From Streptomyces sp. NRRL WC-3742 (GTDB taxonomy: Bacteria; Actinomycetota; Actinomycetes; Streptomycetales; Streptomycetaceae), in assembly GCF_000720635.1 (NCBI RefSeq), contig NZ_JOCF01000049.1, positions 1 through 64,000 of the forward strand: a stretch of DNA of 64,000 nt, given 5' to 3'. Numbering within the stretch: position 1 is the stretch's first letter; every line of letters begins with the position of its first letter. Under the pieces are notes generated by a model, which saw nothing but the letters and a program-made list of their open reading frames with translations, was not told the DNA's origin and did no database searches. Made by a program: the position numbers and the translations under genes. Positions 37,579 through 48,855 of this stretch are shown piece by piece.

Positions 37579-38397
37579 ATGACGGCGACCCCGGCGATCC
37601 CGGCGATCGAGCTGATCGGCGCGACGAAACGGTTCCGCACACCGTCCGGCGCCCTGCACACCGCCGTCCGCGACCTCGACCTGACCGTTGCCGAGGGCGA
37701 GTTCGTCGCCGTCGTCGGCCCGACCGGCTGCGGCAAGTCCACCACCCTGACCCTGGTCAGCGGCCTGGAGGAACCCACCGAGGGCGACGTACGGGTGCAC
37801 GGCGCGCCCGTCACCGGGATCGACCCGAAGGTCGGCTTCGTGTTCCAGCAGGACGCCGTCTTCCCCTGGCGCACCGTGCTGTCCAACGTGATGGCCGGCC
37901 CGCGCTTCCGCGGCGTGCCCGCCGCCGAGGCCAGGGAGCGCGCCCGCGACTGGCTCGGCCGCGTCGGCCTGGGCGCCTTCGAGGACCGCTACCCCCACCA
38001 GCTCTCCGGCGGCATGCGCAAGCGCGTCGCCCTCGCCCAGACCTTCGTCAACGACCCGGCGATCCTGCTCATGGACGAGCCGTTCTCGGCGCTGGACGTG
38101 CAGACCCGGGCCCTGATGTCCGACCAGCTGCTGGAGCTCTGGGCCGGCACGGGCTCCTCCGTCGTCTTCGTCACCCACGACCTGGACGAGGCCATCGCGC
38201 TCGCCGACCGCGTCGTGGTGATGACCGCCGGGCCCGCCACCGTCAAGGAGGTCTTCACCGTCGACCTGCCGCGCCCGCGCACCGTGGAGGCCGTCCGGCT
38301 GGAGCCCAGGTTCGTCGAGCTGTACCGCGAGATCTGGGCCTCCCTCGGCGAAGAGGTGCGCATCACCCGTGAGAGAGGAGCGGGTCGTGCCGCTTGA
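37579..38397 (+). CDS. NitT/TauT-type ABC transporter ATPase
   Basis: A 272-residue nucleotide-binding subunit with all motifs: Walker A GPTGCGKST (about residues 48-56), Q-loop FVFQQD, signature LSGGM, Walker B ILLMDEP and switch VFVTHDLDEA. It belongs to the SsuB/TauB/nitrate class. ATG 37579 has GAGG seven bases upstream; ATG 37549 ten codons earlier follows GGAGG by only two bases. The permease gene starts inside its last codons. Operon order is ATPase-permease-binding protein. Confidence 0.9.
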   Translation: MTATPAIPAIELIGATKRFRTPSGALHTAVRDLDLTVAEGEFVAVVGPTGCGKSTTLTLVSGLEEPTEGDVRVHGAPVTGIDPKVGFVFQQDAVFPWRTVLSNVMAGPRFRGVPAAEARERARDWLGRVGLGAFEDRYPHQLSGGMRKRVALAQTFVNDPAILLMDEPFSALDVQTRALMSDQLLELWAGTGSSVVFVTHDLDEAIALADRVVVMTAGPATVKEVFTVDLPRPRTVEAVRLEPRFVELYREIWASLGEEVRITRERGAGRAA

Positions 38398-39271
38398 GAG
38401 CACCGAGACGGTCGAGACCGCCGAGGCCGCCCCGGCCCCCGCCGTCGTCACCAGCAGGACCGAGGCCCGCCAACGCGCCGCCCGCAACAGGAAGTTGGGC
38501 GTGTACGGGGCCAGGGCCGGCGTCCTGGTCGCCTTCCTCGGGCTGTGGGAGCTGTGTGCCCGCACCGAGGTGATCGACCCGTTCAACTTCTCCCAGCCGT
38601 CGAGGATCTGGGACCAGATCTGGCAGTGGATCACCCACGGCACCGCCCAGGGCTCCCTCGGCGAACAGATCGGCTACACCCTGTACGAAGCCCTGGCCGG
38701 CTGGGTGGTCGGCGTCATCGGCGGCGTGCTGCTCGGCATCACCCTGGGCCGCATCCGCTTCCTCGCCGACGTGCTCGGGCCCTACATCAAGGTGCTCAAC
38801 GCCATCCCGCGCATCGTGCTCGCCCCGATCTTCCTGATCTGGTTCGGCCTCGGCCCGGCCTCCAAGATCGCCTCCGCCGTGGTGCTGGTCTTCTTCCCGG
38901 TGTTCTTCAACGCCTTCCAGGGCGCCCGCGAGGTCGACCGCAACCTCGTCGCCAACGCCCGCATCCTGGGCGCCTCCAACCGCAAGGTCACCCTCCAGGT
39001 GGTCATCCCCGCCGCCACCACCTGGATCTTCACCAGCCTGCACGTCAGCTTCGGCTTCGCGCTGATCGGCGCCATCGTCGGCGAGTACATCGGCGCCACC
39101 AAGGGCCTGGGCCTGCTCGTCGCCGCCGCCCAGGGCACCTTCAACGCGGCCGGCGTGTACGCCGCCATGACCATCCTCGCCGTCGTCGCGCTGTTCACCG
39201 AGGGGCTGCTGACCTTCGCCGAGAAGAAGCTCTTCCGCTGGAAGCCCGCCGACGCGGGCGACGGCCGCTGA
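38387..39271 (+). CDS. NitT/TauT-type ABC transporter permease
   Basis: A 294-residue membrane protein with about six helices (first near residues 45-65). The EAA-type loop is GASNRKVTLQVVIPAATTWIF region (about 198-218) in the SsuC/TauC style. GTG 38387 is preceded by AGAGGAG at the correct spacing and overlaps the ATPase gene by 11 bases; GTG 38369 is the longer option. Works with the ATPase upstream and the lipoprotein downstream. Confidence 0.88.
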   Translation: MPLESTETVETAEAAPAPAVVTSRTEARQRAARNRKLGVYGARAGVLVAFLGLWELCARTEVIDPFNFSQPSRIWDQIWQWITHGTAQGSLGEQIGYTLYEALAGWVVGVIGGVLLGITLGRIRFLADVLGPYIKVLNAIPRIVLAPIFLIWFGLGPASKIASAVVLVFFPVFFNAFQGAREVDRNLVANARILGASNRKVTLQVVIPAATTWIFTSLHVSFGFALIGAIVGEYIGATKGLGLLVAAAQGTFNAAGVYAAMTILAVVALFTEGLLTFAEKKLFRWKPADAGDGR

Positions 39272-39317
39272 CCCCAGGCCGCTGACCCTCCGTACGTCCG
39301 AAAAGAGGCCCCCACCC

Positions 39318-40391
39318 ATGCGCCCCCACTCGATCAACAGAGCCGCCGCCCTCGCCCTCGCCGCCGCCCTGCTCGTCCCGCTCACCGCCTGCGCCAACGA
39401 CGCCGCCACCTCCACCCACGGCGCCGCCGCCCCCGCCGGGCAGAAGGTCGACGGCCCCACCGTCAAGATCATGGTCGGCGGCCTGGACAAGGTCATCTAC
39501 CTGCCCGCCATGCTCACCCAGCGCCTCGGCTTCTTCGCCGAGGCGGGCGTCAACGTCGAGCTGATGAGCGAGCCCGCCGGCGTCAACGCCACCACCGCCC
39601 TGCTCGCCGGCGACGTCCAGGGCGCCGTCGGCTTCTACGACCACACCATCGACCTCCAGGCCAAGGGCAAGAACGTCGAGTCCGTCGTCCAGTTCTCCCA
39701 GGCCCCCGGTGAGGTCGAGATCGTCTCGACCAAGCAGGCCGACGCGATCAGGTCCGGTGCGGACTTCAAGGGCAGGAAGCTCGGCGTCACCAGCATCGGT
39801 TCCTCCACCGACTTCCTCACCAAGTACCTCGCCGTCAAGAACGGCACCAGCGTCAGCGAGTTCAGCCCCATCGCCGTCGGCGCCGGCCAGACCTTCATCG
39901 CCGCCCTCCAACAGGGCAGCATCGACGCCGGCATGACCACCGACCCCACCGTCGCGAACATCCTCGACAAGGGCCTCGGCAAGGTCCTCTACGACATGCG
40001 CACCCCCGAGGGCTCCCGCCAGGCGCTCGGCGGTCTCTACCCCTCGTCCTCGCTGTACATGAACATCGACTGGGTGGAGAAGAACAAGGACACCACCCAG
40101 AAACTCGCCAACGCCTTCGTCAAGACCCTCAAGTGGATGTCCACCCACAGCCCCGAGGAGATCGCCGCGAAGATGCCCGCCGACTACGCGCAGGGCGGCG
40201 CCGCCCAGTACGCCGCCGCGATCAAGGCCACCCTGCCGATGTTCACCACCGACGGCGTCATGCCCGCCGACGGCCCCAGGACCGTGCTCGCCGTGCTCGC
40301 CGCCTTCCACCCGGACGTCAAGGGCAAGGAGGCGACGATCGACCTCGCCAAGACCTACACCACCGAGTTCGTGGGCAAGGCCACCGGCTGA
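39318..40391 (+). CDS. NitT/TauT-type ABC substrate-binding lipoprotein
   Basis: A 357-residue lipoprotein: signal sequence with lipobox LTAC (Cys at residue 25), short linker, then an NMT1/SsuA-like fold (about 45-340) beginning VKIMVGGLDKVIYLPAMLTQ, with GDVQGAVGFYDHTID in the ligand-binding area. Relatives bind sulfonates, nitrate, bicarbonate or thiamine precursors; nothing here fixes the ligand. No thiamin-pyrophosphate riboswitch was seen upstream of the operon, which argues a little against thiamine precursors. ATG start, weak ribosome site. A hairpin terminator follows. Confidence 0.88.
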   Translation: MRPHSINRAAALALAAALLVPLTACANDAATSTHGAAAPAGQKVDGPTVKIMVGGLDKVIYLPAMLTQRLGFFAEAGVNVELMSEPAGVNATTALLAGDVQGAVGFYDHTIDLQAKGKNVESVVQFSQAPGEVEIVSTKQADAIRSGADFKGRKLGVTSIGSSTDFLTKYLAVKNGTSVSEFSPIAVGAGQTFIAALQQGSIDAGMTTDPTVANILDKGLGKVLYDMRTPEGSRQALGGLYPSSSLYMNIDWVEKNKDTTQKLANAFVKTLKWMSTHSPEEIAAKMPADYAQGGAAQYAAAIKATLPMFTTDGVMPADGPRTVLAVLAAFHPDVKGKEATIDLAKTYTTEFVGKATG

Positions 40392-40403
40392 GCCCACCGC
40401 ACC

Positions 40404-40439
40404 GCGGTCCCGCGCCCACCCCCACGGGCGCGGGGCCGC
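40404..40439 (+). terminator. Terminator after ABC importer operon
   Basis: A 14-bp stem with one G-U pair (40404-40417 with 40426-40439) and 8-nt loop, 12 bp after the binding-protein stop. Confidence 0.8.
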
Positions 40440-40460
40440 AGTCGGCCGGAGCCCGCGTTC

Positions 40461-40528
40461 GTTCAGAGCCCTCGTACGTTCAGGGCTCTCCTGCGTTCAG
40501 AGCCGTCCTACGTTCAGATCCCTCGTAC
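40461..40528. repeat. Four-copy 17-bp tandem repeat at convergent gene ends
   Basis: Units of exactly 17 bp at 40461-40477, 40478-40494, 40495-40511 and 40512-40528, each starting GTTCAG and ending in TAC or TGC, with three to five differences between units. The stop codon of the sucrase/ferredoxin-like gene (40514-40516, minus strand) lies in the fourth unit. Confidence 0.9.
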
Positions 40529-41416
40529 GGAGAGCACGTCCATCCGCGAGGGTGTCCCCGCCGCCCGTCCGCAACTCTCCGGCCGCGCGGGCTCGCTGAA
40601 CGCCTCGATCACGTCCACCTCCCACGCCCGGCCGTCCCGGTGCACCACCGACACCAGCCAGCGGCCCTCACCGTCCGGGCGCTGAGCCACCGTCAGCACG
40701 TCCACCGCCGTCTCGCCCGTCGCCAGCCGCACCGCGTGCTCCGCCGCCTGACCGGGGCGCGCCCAGCCCGAACAGCCCCGCGACCACTGCGGCACCACGT
40801 GCCCGGCCGCCGTGGCCGCCAGCACCTCCTTGGCGCTCTCCGCCGTCAGCCGCCCGTACGCGTAGCCGTACGGCAGCACCAGCATCGTGGGGGAGAAGCG
40901 GTGCCCGCCCAGGTGCGTCACCTCCCACACCTCGCTGTGCCCGGCCGCCGCCAGGTCCGCCGCCAGCGGACGGCCCAGCAGCGCGCAGCAGCGGTCCCGC
41001 CGGCCGTTGGTGCACACCAGGGCCACCGGTCCGCCGACGTGCTCCGCCCCGAAACCCGCGTGGTCGCCCGCGCCCAGCGCCGCGAAGTCCAGCCCCAGCA
41101 GCTCCGCCGGGTCCGCCACCTGCGCCCGGCGCACCCAGCCCCGGCCCGGCACCGTGTGCGCCACGATCACCTCGTGCCGCGCCGAGGGCAGGCAGTCCGC
41201 GTGCCGGCCGGGCCGGCGGATCAGCGCCACCCGCACGCCGGTGCCCTCCGAGGCCGCGTCCAGGGCCTCGCCCACCGCCGCGTCCAGATGGCTCTCACCC
41301 AGGGCGTGCGCGCCCCAGGGGCCGTTCTGCTCCAGCAGCAGCCAGGTGGTCGCCGTCGCCGCCGTGGCGGCCAACGGCTCCGAAAGTTCGAGCGAAGCGC
41401 TCGCACAGGTACTCAC
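40514..41416 (-). CDS. Sucrase/ferredoxin-like thioredoxin-fold [2Fe-2S] protein
   Basis: A 300-residue protein of the sucrase/ferredoxin-like family. Conserved blocks: STCASASLELSEPLAATA at the start, LLLEQNGPWG, LVCTNGRRDRCCALLGRPLA with the cysteines that would ligate an iron-sulfur cluster, and EVTHLGGHRFSPTMLVLPYG. The fold is thioredoxin-like ferredoxin (family knowledge). GTG 41416 gives the natural N-terminus; longer frames run through an iron-box-like site. Redox role unknown; a link to iron metabolism is suggested by the upstream site only. Confidence 0.87.
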   Translation of the reverse strand: MSTCASASLELSEPLAATAATATTWLLLEQNGPWGAHALGESHLDAAVGEALDAASEGTGVRVALIRRPGRHADCLPSARHEVIVAHTVPGRGWVRRAQVADPAELLGLDFAALGAGDHAGFGAEHVGGPVALVCTNGRRDRCCALLGRPLAADLAAAGHSEVWEVTHLGGHRFSPTMLVLPYGYAYGRLTAESAKEVLAATAAGHVVPQWSRGCSGWARPGQAAEHAVRLATGETAVDVLTVAQRPDGEGRWLVSVVHRDGRAWEVDVIEAFSEPARPESCGRAAGTPSRMDVLSVRGI

Positions 41417-41421
41417 CGGAG

Positions 41422-41440
41422 TAAGGCTACCCTCACCGAC
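41422..41440. promoter_or_regulatory. Possible iron box (IdeR/DmdR type)
   Basis: The 19 bp starting TAAGGCTACCC at 41422 match 13 of 19 positions of the DtxR/IdeR/DmdR consensus as I recall it (TTAGGTTAGGCTCACCTAA). It sits five bases upstream of the sucrase/ferredoxin-like start codon. A proper score against a DmdR1 matrix would be needed to accept it. Confidence 0.4.
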
Positions 41441-41480
41441 CGGCGGGGGCCCGCCCCCGTGGGAGCGGGCCCCGTCACGC

Positions 41481-43931
<2,451 letters not shown>

Positions 43932-44184
43932 CGCGGCGGGGCTCCCTTACGTGTCGCTGGCGGTGTCACCAAAACGGGCCCGGCACCCGGGCCCACCGCG
44001 GCCCGTCAACAGGGCGCGGCGCCCCCATTGTGGACCCTCGCGCGGACACACCCGGCCAGCGGCCCTCTTCCGCCCCTGGCGAACGCACCGTCCGCGCGGA
44101 CACGAACGCACCACTCGCGCGTTGCACCACAATGGGGGACGCCACACGAACCCCCGACATCGACGACGGGAAGGACCCGAGCGC

Positions 44185-45546
44185 ATGGCCAACCCGGCCC
44201 CCGCCTCCCAGCGAGGCATCGCCATCACCGAGCACCGCCTGGCCAACGGCCTGCGCGTCGTCCTCTCCGAGGACCACCTCACCCCGGTCGCCGCGGTCTG
44301 CCTCTGGTACGACGTGGGCTCCCGCCACGAGGTCAAGGGCCGTACGGGCCTCGCCCACCTCTTCGAACACCTTATGTTCCAGGGCTCCGCCAACGTCTCC
44401 AACAACGGGCACTTCGAGCTCGTCCAGGGCGCCGGCGGCTCCCTCAACGGCACCACCAGCTTCGAGCGCACCAACTACTTCGAGACCATGCCCGCCCACC
44501 AGCTCGAGCTCGCCCTCTGGCTCGAGGCCGACCGCATGGGATCCCTCCTCGTCGCCCTCGACGAGACCTCGATGGAGAACCAGCGCGACGTCGTCAAGAA
44601 CGAGCGCCGCCAGCGCTACGACAACGTCCCCTACGGCACCGCCTTCGAGAAGCTCACCGCGCTCTCCTTCCCCGACGGCCACCCGTACCACCACACCCCC
44701 ATCGGCTCCATGGCCGACCTCGACGCCGCCACCCTCGACGACGCCCGCGCGTTCTTCCGCACCTACTACGCGCCCAACAACGCCGTCCTGTCCGTCGTCG
44801 GCGACATCGACCCCGAGCAGACCATCGCCTGGGTCGAGAAGTACTTCGGCACCATCCCTGCCCACGACGGCAAGCAGCCCCCGCGCTCCGGCGAACTCCC
44901 CGCCGTCATCGGCCGCGAGATCCGCGAACTCGTCCACGAGGACGTCCCCTCCCGCGCCCTCATGGCCGCCTACCGCCTCCCGCACGACGGCACCCGCGAA
45001 GCCGACGCCGCCGACCTCGCCCTCACCATCCTCGGCAGCGGCGAATCCAGCCGGCTCTACAACCGGCTCGTCCGCCGCGACCGCACCGCCGTCTCCGCCG
45101 GCTTCGGCCTGTTGCGCCTCGCCGGCGCCCCCAGCCTCGGCTGGCTCGACGTCAAGACCTCTGGCGACGCCACCATCGCCCAGATCGACGCCGCCGTCGA
45201 CGAGGAACTCGCCCGCTTCGCCGCCGAGGGCCCCACCGCCGAGGAACTCGAGCGCGCCCAGGCCCAGATCGAGCGCGAATCCCTCGACAGCCTCACCACC
45301 GTCGCCGGCCGCGCCGACGAACTCTGCCGCTACGCCGTCCTGTTCGGCGACCCCAAGCTCGTCAACGAGGCCCTCCCCAAGGTCCTCGACATCACCGCCG
45401 AAGAGGTCCGCGCCGTCGCCGAGGCCCGCCTCCACCCGGCCAACCGGGCCGTCCTCGTCTACGAGCCGACCGCGGTCGAGACCGACGACCCTTCCGACGC
45501 TTCCGACGCCGCCGACGCTTCCGACGAGGAGGGTGCCGCCGTATGA
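44185..45546 (+). CDS. M16-family zinc metallopeptidase (catalytic subunit)
   Basis: A 453-residue pitrilysin/processing-peptidase-like protein with no signal peptide. The inverted zinc motif HxxEH is His58-Leu-Phe-Glu61-His62, and the distal zinc Glu is in NQRDVVKNERRQ about 75 residues later. Two M16 half-domains (about 15-200 and 205-410). The last 20 residues are an Asp/Ser/Ala repeat tail (45484-45530 in DNA). ATG 44185 chosen by family alignment; the frame is open upstream. Overlaps the next gene by four bases; the pair probably forms a heterodimer. Confidence 0.92.
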   Translation: MANPAPASQRGIAITEHRLANGLRVVLSEDHLTPVAAVCLWYDVGSRHEVKGRTGLAHLFEHLMFQGSANVSNNGHFELVQGAGGSLNGTTSFERTNYFETMPAHQLELALWLEADRMGSLLVALDETSMENQRDVVKNERRQRYDNVPYGTAFEKLTALSFPDGHPYHHTPIGSMADLDAATLDDARAFFRTYYAPNNAVLSVVGDIDPEQTIAWVEKYFGTIPAHDGKQPPRSGELPAVIGREIRELVHEDVPSRALMAAYRLPHDGTREADAADLALTILGSGESSRLYNRLVRRDRTAVSAGFGLLRLAGAPSLGWLDVKTSGDATIAQIDAAVDEELARFAAEGPTAEELERAQAQIERESLDSLTTVAGRADELCRYAVLFGDPKLVNEALPKVLDITAEEVRAVAEARLHPANRAVLVYEPTAVETDDPSDASDAADASDEEGAAV

Positions 45547-46931
45547 GCACCGACCAGGCCCCCGCCATGACGTTCCACCCCCAGCCGCAGCCGGGAACCC
45601 CCAGCCCCTGGAACTTCCCCGCCCCCGAGCGCGCCGCCCTCGGCAACGGCATCACCGTCCTGCACTGCCACCGCCCCGGCCAGCAGCTCGTCGCCGTCGA
45701 GGTCCTCCTCGACGCCCCGCTCGCCGCCGAACCCGAGGGCCTCGACGGCATCGCCGCCATCCTCGCCCGCGCCCTCAGCGAAGGCACCGACACCCTCAGC
45801 GCCGAACAGTTCGCCGCCGAACTCGAGCGCGCCGGCGCCACCCTCGACGCCCACGCCGACCACCCCTGCGTGCGCGTCTCCCTCGAGGTCCCCGCCTCCC
45901 GCCTCCAGCGCGGCCTCACCCTCCTCGCCGACGCCCTGCGCGCCCCCGCCCTCCCCGAGGAGGAGATCGAGCGCCTCGTCGCCAACCGCCTCGACGAGAT
46001 CGTCCACGAGCAGGCCAACCCCGCCCGGCGCGCCGCCAAGGCCCTCTACGCCGAGCTCTTCGACGCCGCCGACCGCCTCTCCCGCCCCCGGGCCGGCACC
46101 GCCGACACCGTCAAGAGCATCGACCGCGCCGCCGTCCGCGCCTTCTACGAGGCCCACGTGCGCCCGGCCACCACCACCGTCGTCGTGGTCGGCGACCTCA
46201 CCGGCACCGACCTGCCCGCCCTGCTCGAGAACACCCTCGGCACCTGGACCGCCGCCGACGCGCGGCCCGCCGCCCTCGCCCCCGTCACCGGCGACGACCA
46301 CGGCCGCGTCGTCATCGTCGACCGCCCCGGCTCCGTCCAGACCCAGCTGCTCATCGGCCGCATCGGCCCCGACCGCCACGACCCCGTCTGGGCCGCCCAG
46401 ATCCTCGGCACCTACTGCCTCGGCGGCACCCTCACCTCCCGCCTCGACCGCGTCCTGCGCGAGGAGAAGGGCTACACCTACGGCGTCCGCGCCTTCGCCC
46501 AGCCGCTGCGCTCCGCCGCCGACGGCAACGGCCGCTCGCTGCTCGCCATCAGCGGCTCCGTCGACACCGCCTCCACCGCCCCGGCGCTGGAGGACACCTG
46601 GAAGATCCTGCGCACCCTCGCCGCCGAGGGCCTGACCGACGCCGAGCGCGACGAGGCCGTGCAGTTCCTGGTCGGCGTCGCGCCGCTCAAGTACGAGACC
46701 GCGGGCTCCGTCGCCGGCACCCTCGCCGACCAGGTCGAGCAGCACCTGCCCGACGACTACCAGGCCGAGGTCTACCGGCAGCTCGCCGAACTGCCCACCG
46801 CCGCGGCCACCGAGGCCGTCGTCGCCGCCTTCCCGCCGGACCGCCTCGTCACCGTCCTCGTCGGCGACGCCGCCGTGATCGCCGAGGACGTGCGGGCGCT
46901 CGGCATCGGCGAGGTCACCGTCGTCAGCTGA
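45543..46931 (+). CDS. M16-family peptidase-like protein (non-catalytic partner)
   Basis: A 462-residue M16 homologue. Where the catalytic partner has HLFEH this protein has DGIAAILARAL, so the zinc ligands are absent and it should be inactive by itself. The second half keeps the M16_C features, including SRLDRVLREEKGYTYGVRAF, the substrate-closing Arg/Tyr segment. This catalytic plus Arg/Tyr-bearing pair matches the two-subunit M16B layout of mitochondrial processing peptidase and bacterial heterodimers (established knowledge). ATG in an ATGA overlap. Terminated by a hairpin. Confidence 0.9.
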   Translation: MSTDQAPAMTFHPQPQPGTPSPWNFPAPERAALGNGITVLHCHRPGQQLVAVEVLLDAPLAAEPEGLDGIAAILARALSEGTDTLSAEQFAAELERAGATLDAHADHPCVRVSLEVPASRLQRGLTLLADALRAPALPEEEIERLVANRLDEIVHEQANPARRAAKALYAELFDAADRLSRPRAGTADTVKSIDRAAVRAFYEAHVRPATTTVVVVGDLTGTDLPALLENTLGTWTAADARPAALAPVTGDDHGRVVIVDRPGSVQTQLLIGRIGPDRHDPVWAAQILGTYCLGGTLTSRLDRVLREEKGYTYGVRAFAQPLRSAADGNGRSLLAISGSVDTASTAPALEDTWKILRTLAAEGLTDAERDEAVQFLVGVAPLKYETAGSVAGTLADQVEQHLPDDYQAEVYRQLAELPTAAATEAVVAAFPPDRLVTVLVGDAAVIAEDVRALGIGEVTVVS

Positions 46932-46946
46932 CGCCGCCGTTCGTCC

Positions 46947-46980
46947 CCGGCCCGGTGGAGCACCCGCTCCGCCGGGCCGG
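46947..46980 (+). terminator. Terminator after M16 operon
   Basis: A 14-bp stem with one G-U pair (46947-46960 with 46967-46980) and 6-nt loop, 16 bp after the stop codon. Confidence 0.8.
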
Positions 46981-47085
46981 ACGCGTCTGTAAATCCGTTG
47001 CGGGTGCCCGGCGTTCCATGGATAGATGTTCCCCGACGCACAGAACGTGCGAGCGCCGCGGATACAATGAAGGGAGGCGGTCACC

Positions 47086-47154
47086 ATGCGGGTCGAGCGA
47101 ACCGAACAACGCTCCCCAAGGCCGTTCCTCCCCTGTTCCGCCCCGGCCGCCTGA
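47086..47154 (+). CDS. Possible 22-residue leader peptide upstream of rtcB
   Basis: ATG at 47086 has a near-ideal ribosome site (AAGGGAGG ending eight bases upstream). It opens a 22-codon frame, MRVERTEQRSPRPFLPCSAP then AA and a stop at 47152-47154, about 95 bp before rtcB and out of its frame. No similar named leader is known to me. It could regulate rtcB translation or be chance; there is no codon run pointing to attenuation by one amino acid. Confidence 0.35.
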   Translation: MRVERTEQRSPRPFLPCSAPAA

Positions 47155-47249
47155 GCGCGCCCACCCCCGAACTTCCCCGAGCCGCACCGGGATTCTGCGC
47201 GCGGCACTCTCTCCTCAGCTCCACCCCGACCCATGGAGGTCGTTCCACC

Positions 47250-48443
47250 ATGACGTACACCGAAGTACCCGGCATCCGCGTCCCCATCCGGATGTGGACG
47301 GACCCCGCGACGGTCGAGGGCGCGGCCATGCAGCAGCTGCGCAACATCAGCGCCCTGCCCTGGCTGCACGGCCTCGCCGTGATGCCCGACGTCCACCTGG
47401 GCAAGGGCGCCACGGTCGGCTCCGTCATCGCCATGAACGGCGCGGTCTGCCCGGCGGCGGTCGGCGTCGACATCGGCTGCGGCATGAGCGCGGTGAAGAC
47501 CTCCCTCACCGCCAAGGACCTCCCCGACGACCTCTCCCGCCTGCGCTCCAAGATCGAGCAGGCCATCCCGGTCGGCCGCGGCCTGCACACCGACCCGGTC
47601 GACCCGACGAAGCTGCACGGTTTCCGCGCGTCGGGCTGGGACGACTTCTGGCAGCGCTTCGACGGGGTGGCGGAGGAGGTCAAGTGGCGCCGCGAGCGGG
47701 CGATGCAGCAGATGGCCACGCTCGGTGGAGGAAATCACTTCATCGAACTGTGTGTGGATTCCACCGGTGTTGTGTGGCTGATGCTGCACTCCGGATCGCG
47801 CAACATCGGCAAGGAACTGGCGGAGCACCACATGGGCGTCGCCCGGTCGCTGCCGCACAACCAGGGCCTGGTCGACCGGGACCTCGCGGTCTTCATCGCG
47901 GACACCCCGCAGATGGCCGCCTACCGCGAGGACCTCTTCTGGGCCCAGGAGTACGCCAAGCACAACCGGGCCCTGATGATGGCGCTCTTCCAGGGCGTCG
48001 TCCGTCGTGAGTTCGCCAGGGCGAAGGTCACCTTCGACGAGGTCATCAGCTGCCACCACAACTACGTGGCGGAGGAGACGTACGACGGAGTGGACCTGCT
48101 CGTGACCCGCAAGGGCGCGATCCGGGCCGGCCGGGGCGACTTCGGGATCATCCCCGGCTCGATGGGGACGGGCTCCTACATCGTCCGCGGTCTCGGAAAC
48201 GAGACGGCGTTCAACTCCGCCTCCCACGGCGCCGGCCGCAAGATGAGCCGGACCGCCGCGAAGAAGCGGTTCACCGCCCAGGACCTGGCCGAGCAGACCA
48301 AGGGCGTGGAGTGCCGCAAGGACAGCGGTGTCGTGGACGAGATCCCGGGCGCCTACAAGTCCATCGAGAAGGTCATCGCGCAGCAGAAGGACCTGGTCGA
48401 GGTGGTCGCGCACCTCAAGCAGGTCGTCTGCGTGAAGGGCTGA
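47250..48443 (+). CDS. rtcB: RNA-splicing ligase RtcB
   Basis: A 397-residue RtcB-family enzyme that joins RNA 2',3'-cyclic phosphate or 3'-phosphate ends to 5'-OH ends using GTP and manganese. Metal ligands are in GVDIGCGM (Asp74, Cys77), GGGNHFIE (His163) and LHSGSRN (His180), and the guanylylated His is His326 (SASHGAGRKMS). GIIPGSMGTGSYIVRG is intact. ATG 47250 has GGAGG upstream; the frame is open further upstream but family length supports this start. No archease or RtcA/RtcR gene is nearby, so the control differs from the enterobacterial rtc operon. Confidence 0.95.
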   Translation: MTYTEVPGIRVPIRMWTDPATVEGAAMQQLRNISALPWLHGLAVMPDVHLGKGATVGSVIAMNGAVCPAAVGVDIGCGMSAVKTSLTAKDLPDDLSRLRSKIEQAIPVGRGLHTDPVDPTKLHGFRASGWDDFWQRFDGVAEEVKWRRERAMQQMATLGGGNHFIELCVDSTGVVWLMLHSGSRNIGKELAEHHMGVARSLPHNQGLVDRDLAVFIADTPQMAAYREDLFWAQEYAKHNRALMMALFQGVVRREFARAKVTFDEVISCHHNYVAEETYDGVDLLVTRKGAIRAGRGDFGIIPGSMGTGSYIVRGLGNETAFNSASHGAGRKMSRTAAKKRFTAQDLAEQTKGVECRKDSGVVDEIPGAYKSIEKVIAQQKDLVEVVAHLKQVVCVKG

Positions 48444-48449
48444 CGAACG

Positions 48450-48494
48450 CCGACAGGGGTGTCACCCACGTGCTGTGGGCGACACCCCTGTCGG
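48450..48494. terminator. Bidirectional terminator between rtcB and ptsH
   Basis: Outer perfect 14-bp stem (48450-48463 with 48481-48494) and inner 5-bp stem (48465-48469 with 48475-48479), starting seven bases after the rtcB stop and ending 20 bases before the ptsH stop. Confidence 0.9.
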
Positions 48495-48513
48495 ATGTGC
48501 GGTGCTGCGGGGC

Positions 48514-48795
48514 TCAGGCGGCGGCGGGGAGTTCGTCGAGGCCCTCCGACACGAGCTTGGCGAGGCGGTCGAGAGCCTCGTCGGCGTTGTCGGCGTCGGA
48601 GGCGAGGATGACCTCGTCGCCGCCCTGGGCGCCCAGGGCGAGGAGGCCGAGCATGGAGGCGGCGTTGACCGGGTTGCCGCCCGGCTTGGCGATGGTGATC
48701 GGCACGCCGGTGGCCGTGACGGCCCGGACGAAGACGGAGGCGGGACGGGCGTGCAGGCCCTCGGCCCAACCGATGGTGACGCGGCGCTCGGCCAT
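48514..48795 (-). CDS. ptsH: HPr phosphocarrier protein of the sugar PTS
   Basis: A 93-residue HPr. His15 in GLHARPAS is the residue phosphorylated by enzyme I and passed to sugar-specific EIIA proteins; Ser47 (NAASMLG) occupies the regulatory serine position. In streptomycetes the PTS feeds on N-acetylglucosamine and fructose (family knowledge). ATG 48795 with GGAAAGG upstream; an in-frame upstream start would add ten residues not seen in HPr. A DasR-type operator lies about 60 bp before the start. Confidence 0.95.
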   Translation of the reverse strand: MAERRVTIGWAEGLHARPASVFVRAVTATGVPITIAKPGGNPVNAASMLGLLALGAQGGDEVILASDADNADEALDRLAKLVSEGLDELPAAA

Positions 48796-48855
48796 GAGAC
48801 GTGCCTTTCCGGTGAAGCTGGTCACGGCCGTGCTCGGGAGCGGGGGAAACGGCCA

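Noticed and set aside
45459..48413. A 984-codon open frame on the minus strand
   Set aside because: Antisense to the M16 and rtcB genes; no ribosome site or recognisable domain.
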